In this document: positions 6,260-11,138 of the stretch, one piece after another
Layout of the letters: each line of letters begins with the position of its first letter
Position numbering within the stretch: the first letter of the stretch is position 1
Origin: Pseudomonadota bacterium
GTDB taxonomy: Bacteria > Pseudomonadota > Alphaproteobacteria > Sphingomonadales > Sphingomonadaceae
Reading direction: 5' to 3'
Length of the DNA: 11,138 nucleotides
NCBI GenBank assembly: GCA_023390675.1
Contig: JAEWCK010000398.1
Span: 1-11,138, forward strand
Made by a program: the position numbers and the translations under genes
Notes under the pieces: model-generated
Told to the model about the DNA's origin: nothing
What the model saw: only the letters and a program-made list of their open reading frames with translations
Database searches by the model: none

Positions 6260-8503
6260 ATGGACGGCGAGACGAGCTGGCCCTTGCATCGCGGTACTGC
6301 CGCGCAGTTGCTTCGGGCCGATGGGTTCGAGGCGGCGGGGCTCGGGCCGGTGGCCGGCTGGCCCGGATCACTCAAGCGCAGCCTCGACCTGATCTTCGCC
6401 TCCGAGCAGCGCATGATCGTCATATGGGGCGCCGAGCGCGCCTATTTCTACAACGACGCGATCCTGCGCGACTATCCGCAGACGCCGCCCAGGCCGCAGG
6501 GTGGACGCTACCGCGACAATTTCCCCGCGATCATGCCGCAGTTCGGGCCGCTGCTCGATCGCGGCTTCGCGGGCGAGGCGCTGCACTTTGACGATCTGCA
6601 CGTCGATGCCTTGGGGCTCTCGATCAGCGTCTCGTTCACGCCGATCTGCGACGAGAGCGACGCAGTGGCGGGGCTGTTGTGCGTGATGGTCGATCACAGC
6701 GCGCGGATCGCAGCCGAGCGGCGCGCGCAGGAGGCGCTGGAACTGCTCGAGGAGAAGAGCCGGGCGCTCGAGATCGTCAACGCAGCGGGCACGGCGATTA
6801 CTGGCGAGCTCGATACCGAGAGGGTTGCGCAGACGGCGGTCGACGCGGGAATCGCACTGAGCGGCGCGGAGTTCGGCGCGTTCTTCTACAATGTCGTGAA
6901 CCGTGCCGGCGAGAGCTACATGCTCTATGCGATCGGCGGAGTCGACCGCGCCGAGTTCGACAAGTTCCCGATGCCGCGCAACACGCAGGTGTTCGCGCCG
7001 ACCTTCAATGGCGAGGGGATCGTCCGCGTCGACGACATCACCAAGGACCCGCGCTACGGTCACAATGCGCCGCGCAAAGGCATGCCCGAAGGGCATCTGC
7101 CGGTGCGATCGTATCTCGCCGTACCGGTCAAGACGCCCGCGGGCGAAGTGATCGGCGGGCTGTTCTACGGGCATTCGAAGCCGGGCGTATTTGGCGAGGC
7201 GGCCGAAAGCAGCATCGTCAGCCTCGCGGGGCAGGCGGCGCTGGCGATGGACAATGCCCGGCTGTTCGCTGCCGCCGAGCGTGCCAACGCGTTGCTGGAG
7301 GAGCGCGTGCAGGCAGAAGTCGCCGAACGGCGCCAGGCCGAGGCGGCGCTCCAGCAATCGCAGAAAATGGAGACGATCGGCAAACTGACCGGCGGCGTCG
7401 CGCACGATTTCAACAACCTGCTTCAGGTGATTTCGGGCAACCTCCAGCTCCTGGCGCGCGACGTGGCGGGAAATGATCGCGCGGAGCAGCGCGTTGCCAA
7501 TGCACTCGCGGGCGTGAGCCGGGGGTCGAAGCTCGCGAGCCAGCTGCTCGCCTTCGGGCGGCGGCAGCCATTGGAACCCCGCGTGCTCAATCTCGGCAAG
7601 TTCATCGCGGGCATGGACGACATGCTGCGCCGCGCGCTGGGCGAGGCGATCGATATCGAAGTCATCACCAGCGGTGGGCTGTGGAACAGCCAGGTCGACC
7701 CCGCGCAGTTGGAGAATGCCGTGCTCAATCTCGCGATCAACGCCCGCGATGCAATGGGCGGATCGGGCAGGCTGACGATCGAGGCAGCGAACGCCGCGCT
7801 CGACGACGATTACACCCGCGATCTCGAGGACGTGCCCGCGGGTCAATATGTCATGCTCGCGGTGACCGATACCGGCAGTGGCATGTCTCCCGAAGTAATG
7901 GCGCAGGTATTCGAACCCTTCTTCTCGACCAAGGCCGAGGGACAGGGATCGGGGCTGGGGCTTTCGATGGTCTATGGCTTCGTCAAGCAATCGGGCGGGC
8001 ATGTGAAGCTCTACAGCGAGCCCGGCCTCGGGACGACGGTGAAGCTCTATCTGCCGCGGGTGCGCAAGCGCGAGGAAGTCGTGGTTCCCTCGCGCGAGAC
8101 CGCGCCGGCGGCCGGAGGCAGCGAGACGATACTTGTCGCCGAGGACGACGCGGAAGTGCGTGTGACGGTGGTCGAGCTGCTATCCGAGCTCGGCTACAAT
8201 GTGCTCAAGGCCAACGATGCGCAGAGCGCGCTCAACGTGCTGGACAGCGGCGTGGCGGTGGACTTGCTGTTCACCGACGTGGTGATGCCGGGAACGCTGA
8301 AGAGTCCCGAACTGGCGCGGATGGCGCGGGCGCGCGTGCCGGGAATCGCGGTGCTGTTCACCTCTGGCTACACCGAGAATGCGATCGTGCATGACGGGCG
8401 GCTCGACGCCGGGGTGGAGCTGCTGTCCAAGCCGTACACACGCGAGCAATTGGCGCGAAAGGTGCGCGCGGTGCTCGAGGGGCGGGGCGGGAAGAAGAAA
8501 TAA
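6260..8503 (+). CDS. Soluble PAS-GAF hybrid histidine kinase with C-terminal receiver
   Basis: This is a 747-residue two-component sensor with no membrane segment, so it probably senses a cytoplasmic signal. In order it has: a PAS-like domain (about 25-150) ending in a helical linker, a GAF domain (about 172-335), a coiled-coil stretch (338-368), a HisKA dimerisation domain with phospho-acceptor His382 in the H-box (GGVAHDFNNLLQVI), an HATPase domain with N-box (LNLAINARDAM), DTGSGM (537-542), FEPFFSTK (551-558) and GSGLGL, then a receiver domain with Glu628/Asp629/Asp630, phospho-acceptor Asp673 and Lys724. All residues needed for kinase and receiver activity are there. No LOV-type or bilin-binding cysteine signature is evident, so the ligand is unknown. 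No separate response regulator or phosphotransfer gene lies nearby, so the partner is encoded elsewhere. The ribosome site is GAGGAG at 6249-6254. Confidence 0.94.
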   Translation: MDGETSWPLHRGTAAQLLRADGFEAAGLGPVAGWPGSLKRSLDLIFASEQRMIVIWGAERAYFYNDAILRDYPQTPPRPQGGRYRDNFPAIMPQFGPLLDRGFAGEALHFDDLHVDALGLSISVSFTPICDESDAVAGLLCVMVDHSARIAAERRAQEALELLEEKSRALEIVNAAGTAITGELDTERVAQTAVDAGIALSGAEFGAFFYNVVNRAGESYMLYAIGGVDRAEFDKFPMPRNTQVFAPTFNGEGIVRVDDITKDPRYGHNAPRKGMPEGHLPVRSYLAVPVKTPAGEVIGGLFYGHSKPGVFGEAAESSIVSLAGQAALAMDNARLFAAAERANALLEERVQAEVAERRQAEAALQQSQKMETIGKLTGGVAHDFNNLLQVISGNLQLLARDVAGNDRAEQRVANALAGVSRGSKLASQLLAFGRRQPLEPRVLNLGKFIAGMDDMLRRALGEAIDIEVITSGGLWNSQVDPAQLENAVLNLAINARDAMGGSGRLTIEAANAALDDDYTRDLEDVPAGQYVMLAVTDTGSGMSPEVMAQVFEPFFSTKAEGQGSGLGLSMVYGFVKQSGGHVKLYSEPGLGTTVKLYLPRVRKREEVVVPSRETAPAAGGSETILVAEDDAEVRVTVVELLSELGYNVLKANDAQSALNVLDSGVAVDLLFTDVVMPGTLKSPELARMARARVPGIAVLFTSGYTENAIVHDGRLDAGVELLSKPYTREQLARKVRAVLEGRGGKKK

Positions 8504-8505
8504 TT

Positions 8506-8529
8506 CCTGCCCGTTCCGGGAAGGGTTTT
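8506..8529 (+). terminator. Short hairpin with T-run between the kinase and thpR
   Basis: CCT (8506-8508) pairs with AGG (8522-8524) and CCCG (8510-8513) pairs with CGGG (8517-8520) around a TTC loop, with one mismatch. GTTTT follows. It lies just after the kinase stop and is a modest Rho-independent terminator for the plus strand. Its T-run touches the thpR stop codon, so on the minus strand it follows thpR directly and might also serve there, although the tract beyond it on that strand is a poor T-run. Confidence 0.5.
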
Positions 8530-9062
8530 CAGCCGAGCGGATAGCGTTCCACCGCTTCATACGTCGCCCTCTCGTGGCCGCGATGGCTTTCGAACAGCAG
8601 GAAATGCTCGAGTGCGAAGGGCGGGCTGGCGAGGCCGGCATGGGCTTCGAGGAAGCGGTCAGCGGCGCCAGCGCCGGCGTTCATGCGGGCGAGGGTGATG
8701 TGGGGAAGATAAGCGCGGCGCTCGGGCGCGAGGCCCGCACGGACCAGCGCCTGGTCTACTTTCCTGTGAAGGCTGGCGAGGCCGTCGTGCGGCCTGAGCC
8801 CCGCCCAGACGGCAGTGGGGCGGCCGCGGGCGTCGAATTGGCCGACGCCGGCGAGCGCCGCCTCGACAGGCGGATGGCGGACCTGGCCGAGCGCGAGCGC
8901 GACGTCCTCGGCGAGCGGGCGATCGACTTCGCCGACGAATCGCAACGTGATGTGGAGCTGGCCTTCTTCCTGCCACCGCGCGCCCGCGACACCGCCCATT
9001 GCTGCAAGGAGCTGGGCGCGGATATGCGCGGGCGGGCGCAAGCCGACGAACAGGCGGTGCAT
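8529..9062 (-). CDS. thpR: RNA 2',3'-cyclic phosphodiesterase (2H family)
   Basis: ThpR (formerly LigT, '2'-5' RNA ligase') opens 2',3'-cyclic phosphate ends on RNA and can join or split 2'-5' linkages in vitro; its role in the cell is unsettled. The 177-residue protein has the two catalytic HxTL motifs of the 2H superfamily, His37 (LHITLRFVGEV) and His121 (LPHITLARM), at the usual spacing, and begins with the typical RLFVGLRPP. The length is normal for the family. A purine-rich ribosome site (GGAGGGAG at about 9075-9082 on the minus strand) precedes the ATG by 12 bases, slightly far. The gene stands alone, convergent with the kinase (25 bases apart) and divergent from the Bax inhibitor-1 gene. 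Confidence 0.93.
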   Translation of the reverse strand: MHRLFVGLRPPAHIRAQLLAAMGGVAGARWQEEGQLHITLRFVGEVDRPLAEDVALALGQVRHPPVEAALAGVGQFDARGRPTAVWAGLRPHDGLASLHRKVDQALVRAGLAPERRAYLPHITLARMNAGAGAADRFLEAHAGLASPPFALEHFLLFESHRGHERATYEAVERYPLG

Positions 9063-9090
9063 GCTGTCCCGCTACTCCCTCCGGTTTCGC

Positions 9091-9119
9091 TTGAAAACAA
9101 TGCGTGTGAGGGCGATATT
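9091..9119 (+). promoter_or_regulatory. Candidate sigma-70-type promoter for the Bax inhibitor-1 gene
   Basis: TTGAAA (9091-9096, five of six matches to TTGACA) is followed after 17 bases by GATATT (9114-9119), or after 19 bases by TATTAC (9116-9121), each matching four of six -10 positions. This A/T-richer patch lies in the 97-base space between divergent thpR and the Bax inhibitor-1 gene and would give a leader of about 30-35 bases. Confidence 0.45.
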
Positions 9120-9127
9120 ACACCCGT

Positions 9128-9142
9128 CCGGCGCCTTGCCGG
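9128..9142 (+). other. Perfect 5-bp hairpin in the leader of the Bax inhibitor-1 gene
   Basis: CCGGC (9128-9132) and GCCGG (9138-9142) form a perfect inverted repeat around a 5-base loop. It sits just before the AAGGAG ribosome site (9146-9151) and no T-run follows, so it is not a terminator. It could stabilise the 5' end of the mRNA or tune translation; at this GC content chance is also plausible. Confidence 0.35.
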
Positions 9143-9159
9143 GAAAAGGAGTTTTGGAA

Positions 9160-9903
9160 ATGGCCAATTGGTCGGATCCGCGGACGAGCGCCGCGCCCTA
9201 TGCGAGCGGCGCCACCAGCGCCGACGTGCGTGACGCGGGGCTTCGGTCCTATATGCTGTCGGTCTACAATTACATGGCCTCGGGCGTCCTGCTGACCGGC
9301 ATCGTCGCGATGCTGTTCTCGTGGGGCGGGTATAGCTCGCCGGCGTTTCAGGTCTTCGCGCAGGGCGGTCCGCTCGCCTGGATCATCGTGCTGTCGCCGC
9401 TGGCGATCGTGTTCGCGATGAGCATGGGCCAGCGCCGCATGTCCACGGGCACAATGCAATTGCTCTATTGGGGCTTTGCCGTGCTGATGGGACTTTCGCT
9501 GTCGACTGTGTTCCTGCGCTACACGGGCACCTCGATCGCGCAGTGCTTCTTTGCGACTGCGGCGGGCTTCGTCGGCCTCAGCCTGTGGGGCTACACGACC
9601 AAGCGCGATCTTTCGGGCTTCGGCACCTTCCTGATCATGGGTCTGGTCGGGCTGATTGTCGCGAGCATCATCAACCTCTTCCTGCAGTCGGGCCCGATGG
9701 CGCTCGCGATCAGCGCGATCGGCGTGCTGCTCTTCGCCGGGCTGACGGCTTATGACACACAGAAGATCAAGAGCCTGTACGATCATGTCCGCGGCACGGA
9801 CATGATGGGCAAGGTCGTGATCATGGGCGCGCTGGAGCTCTATCTCGACTTCATCAACATGTTCCTGTTCCTGCTCCGCCTGTTCGGCAGCCAGCGGAAC
9901 TAG
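9160..9903 (+). CDS. Bax inhibitor-1/YccA family membrane protein
   Basis: This 247-residue inner-membrane protein belongs to the BI-1 (TMBIM/YccA/YbhL) family, whose bacterial member BsYetJ is a pH-sensitive calcium leak channel and whose E. coli member YccA affects the FtsH protease. About seven helices are visible from residue 35 to 242. The signature regions are LTAYDTQKIK (Asp199) and LELYLDFINMFLFLLRLFG (Asp230); by alignment these match the aspartate pair of BsYetJ (Asp171/Asp195), with a seven-residue longer loop between them. The polar N-terminus of about 28 residues is cytoplasmic. ATG 9160 is chosen because AAGGAG (9146-9151) lies 8 bases upstream and the family-like sequence starts here; the frame is open far upstream only as a shadow of thpR. 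A strong terminator follows. Transport activity here is inferred. Confidence 0.93.
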   Translation: MANWSDPRTSAAPYASGATSADVRDAGLRSYMLSVYNYMASGVLLTGIVAMLFSWGGYSSPAFQVFAQGGPLAWIIVLSPLAIVFAMSMGQRRMSTGTMQLLYWGFAVLMGLSLSTVFLRYTGTSIAQCFFATAAGFVGLSLWGYTTKRDLSGFGTFLIMGLVGLIVASIINLFLQSGPMALAISAIGVLLFAGLTAYDTQKIKSLYDHVRGTDMMGKVVIMGALELYLDFINMFLFLLRLFGSQRN

Positions 9904-9927
9904 ACTTCGATCGTGAACCACGACGAC

Positions 9928-9965
9928 ACGGCCCGGCGGGGAGACTCGCCGGGCCGTTTTCTTTT
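9928..9965 (+). terminator. Strong Rho-independent terminator after the Bax inhibitor-1 gene
   Basis: An 11-bp perfect stem (9928-9938 with 9947-9957, ACGGCCCGGCG and its complement) extends by one G-T and one G-C pair to close on a GAGA tetraloop (9941-9944), a stable GNRA loop. A T-rich tract TTTTCTTTT (9957-9965) follows. It lies 25 bases after the stop codon and insulates the next unit, which has its own promoter. Confidence 0.93.
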
Positions 9966-9988
9966 GCGTCCGGTCCGTGTCCGCGCCG

Positions 9989-10014
9989 GGAACACGACTC
10001 GTGGAGAGATCGTT
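9989..10014 (+). promoter_or_regulatory. EcfG-type (general stress response) promoter
   Basis: GGAAC (9989-9993), a 17-base spacer and CGTT (10011-10014) match the consensus bound by the alphaproteobacterial ECF15 sigma factor EcfG (GGAAC-N16/17-CGTT). The site lies right after a strong terminator and 30 bases before the start codon of the small protein gene, so position and orientation both fit. The expected transcription start is around 10020-10022, giving a leader of roughly 25 bases that contains the ribosome site GGAG (10034-10037). Confidence 0.75.
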
Positions 10015-10044
10015 ACAGCCGGGCAACGCTCATGGAGAGTGACG

Positions 10045-10395
10045 ATGGAAGCGAACCCGATCGACCCGGCGATGGAGAAGATGTCGGTGGCGCCGGGACC
10101 CGAGACCGATACCAGCAAGCCGGCCGTGATGGCGTCGGACGCAGGCACCGACGAATCGATCGCGAAGCGGCTCGCGCGCAACCCCGAGAGCAAGGAGGCG
10201 CGGCTCGACCGCGCGCTCGACGAATCGATGGACGCATCGGACCCGCCCGCATCGACCCAGCCGGTGCATAGCCACGGCGCGGATGATCTTCCCGAGAGCT
10301 CGGGCTACGATCCCGAGGCCGAGGCGAAGCTGATCAATGGCCCCGCGACCAACAAGGGAATCCTCAACAAGATTCTCTCGAAGCTCGGCTTCTAG
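10045..10395 (+). CDS. Small acidic protein, probably induced by general stress
   Basis: I cannot assign a function. The 116-residue protein has no Cys or Trp, 21 acidic and 12 basic residues, and many Pro/Ser/Asp, so most of it is probably disordered. A central stretch holds two related pieces, TDESIAKRLARNPESKEA (35-52) and LDRALDESMDASDPPA (54-69). The second resembles the 'LDESFPASDPPA' motif that I recall from short hypothetical proteins in alphaproteobacteria. The C-terminus (NKGILNKILSKLGF, 103-116) can form a basic amphipathic helix that might touch membranes or a partner. ATG 10045 has GGAG (10034-10037) at 7-base spacing; the frame stays open back to 9913, but that would run through the terminator and promoter. 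The CDF gene starts 7 bases later, suggesting one transcript. Confidence 0.8.
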   Translation: MEANPIDPAMEKMSVAPGPETDTSKPAVMASDAGTDESIAKRLARNPESKEARLDRALDESMDASDPPASTQPVHSHGADDLPESSGYDPEAEAKLINGPATNKGILNKILSKLGF

Positions 10396-10402
10396 GGCGC
10401 CG

Positions 10403-11138
10403 ATGGGGGCCTCCCCCGCGTCGGGCTGGCGCGCCAATATCGTCATCTACGCGGCGCTCTTCGCCAATCTGGGAATCGCCGTCGCCAAATTCGTGGCGGC
10501 GGCGTTCACCGGCTCCTCGTCGATGCTCACCGAAGGCGTGCACAGTCTCGTCGACACCGGCAACCAAGGGCTGCTGCTCTACGGCCAGCATCGGGCGAAG
10601 CGCCCCGCCGACCGCGATCATCCCTTCGGATACGGCCGCGAGCTCTATTTCTGGGCGTTGGTCGTCGCGATCCTGATCTTCGGGCTAGGCGCCGGCGTGT
10701 CGATCTATGAAGGCTGGAAGCACATCGCCGCGCCCGAGCCGCTCGAAAATCGCTGGGTCAACTATCTCGTGCTCGGCATCGCCTTCGCGCTCGAAGGCAC
10801 GAGCTGGTGGATCGCGATGCGCGAGTTCGCCGCCGGCAAGGGCGAGAGCGGCTGGTGGCAGGCGGTCAAGGAATCGAAAGACCCCGCCGGATTCATCGTG
10901 CTGTTCGAGGATTCGGCGGCGCTCGCGGGCCTGATCGTGGCGGCCGTGGGCGTCTGGGCGAGCGCGCGTTTCGACGATCCGCGGATCGATGGCTGGGCGT
11001 CGGTGGTGATCGGCGTGATTCTCGCCTCGGTCGCGACTCTGCTCGCGCGCGAGGCCAAGGGACTGCTGATCGGCGAGCGCGCCGATCTCGCGCTGGTCGC
11101 GCGCATCCGCGCGCTGCTCGAGGGCGAGGCGTGCATCA
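10403..11138 (+). CDS. Cation diffusion facilitator (SLC30A9-like), 3' end beyond window
   Basis: CDF proteins export divalent metal ions such as zinc across the inner membrane in exchange for protons. The 245 residues visible have an open frame to the window edge with no stop. Helices are seen at about 13-35, 41-60, 82-102, 119-139, 163-184 and 194-213. Markers include EGVHSLVDTGNQ (44-55), a DHPFGYGRELYFW segment (72-84), SKDP (158-161) and FEDSAAL (168-174). Together they resemble the ZnT9/SLC30A9-like branch more than FieF. FieF's TM2 site DxxxD appears as His47/Asp51, and the TM5 HxxxD is replaced by a Glu169-Asp170 pair, so metal choice is uncertain. The cytoplasmic C-terminal domain is cut off. 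ATG 10403 is the only sensible start; the ribosome site is weak (AGGG, 10394-10397, overlapping the preceding stop), which hints at translational coupling with the small protein gene. Confidence 0.9.
   Translation, partial: MGASPASGWRANIVIYAALFANLGIAVAKFVAAAFTGSSSMLTEGVHSLVDTGNQGLLLYGQHRAKRPADRDHPFGYGRELYFWALVVAILIFGLGAGVSIYEGWKHIAAPEPLENRWVNYLVLGIAFALEGTSWWIAMREFAAGKGESGWWQAVKESKDPAGFIVLFEDSAALAGLIVAAVGVWASARFDDPRIDGWASVVIGVILASVATLLAREAKGLLIGERADLALVARIRALLEGEACI

Noticed and set aside
6368..8002. 544-codon open frame on the minus strand opposite the hybrid kinase
   Set aside because: The same codon-bias shadow: no recognisable domain and repetitive Arg/Ala/His/Leu composition, opposite a gene with complete catalytic motifs.
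8815..9159. N-terminal extension of the Bax inhibitor-1 gene
   Set aside because: The extension is the antisense shadow of thpR and crosses the candidate promoter; AAGGAG lies right before ATG 9160.
8379..9233. 284-codon plus-strand frame spanning the kinase end and thpR
   Set aside because: It overlaps the kinase in another frame and lies opposite thpR, whose two HxTL motifs settle the coding strand.
9913..10044. N-terminal extension of the small acidic protein to an ATG at 9913
   Set aside because: It would translate through the strong terminator hairpin and the EcfG-type promoter; ATG 10045 has a proper ribosome site.
1..11138. CRISPR array, tRNA/rRNA, insertion sequence, integron or phage remnant
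   Set aside because: No regularly spaced repeats, cloverleaf-like sequence, transposase or integrase motifs or terminal inverted repeats were seen on either strand.

Overview
The window reads as ordinary chromosome from a high-GC alphaproteobacterium, most likely Sphingomonas or a close relative in the Sphingomonadales. The grounds are G/C-rich third codon positions, the character of the proteins (a spinster-type MFS transporter and a small protein with a 'DESxxASDPPA' motif), and a promoter matching the alphaproteobacterial EcfG general-stress consensus. I saw no rRNA, tRNA, CRISPR array, insertion sequence, phage gene or recognisable defence system.

Layout. At the left edge is the end (or all) of a small two-helix membrane protein (6-245). 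It is followed by topA, DNA topoisomerase I (305-2830), then an exported six-cysteine protein of uncertain function (2879-3976) and, 22 bases later, a Cu/Zn superoxide dismutase lipoprotein gene, sodC (3999-4523). Converging on sodC, and sharing a 4-base CTAG that holds both stop codons, is a spinster-like MFS transporter on the minus strand (4520-6091) with about 14 predicted helices. Divergent from it is a soluble PAS-GAF hybrid histidine kinase with a C-terminal receiver domain (6260-8503). A short terminator-like hairpin separates the kinase from the convergent thpR gene (8529-9062, minus). A Bax inhibitor-1 family membrane protein (9160-9903) diverges from thpR and ends at a very strong intrinsic terminator. 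Beyond it, an EcfG-type promoter precedes a 116-residue acidic small protein (10045-10395). Seven bases downstream starts a cation diffusion facilitator gene (10403 onward) that runs off the right edge.

How the genes relate. Most are unrelated housekeeping or accessory functions. Two local groupings look meaningful. The exported protein and the SodC lipoprotein probably share a transcript and both act in the envelope. The small protein and the CDF transporter probably share a transcript started at the EcfG-type promoter, which would put both under the general stress response. That last unit is the part most worth following up. I did not find convincing evidence of an entirely new biological system.
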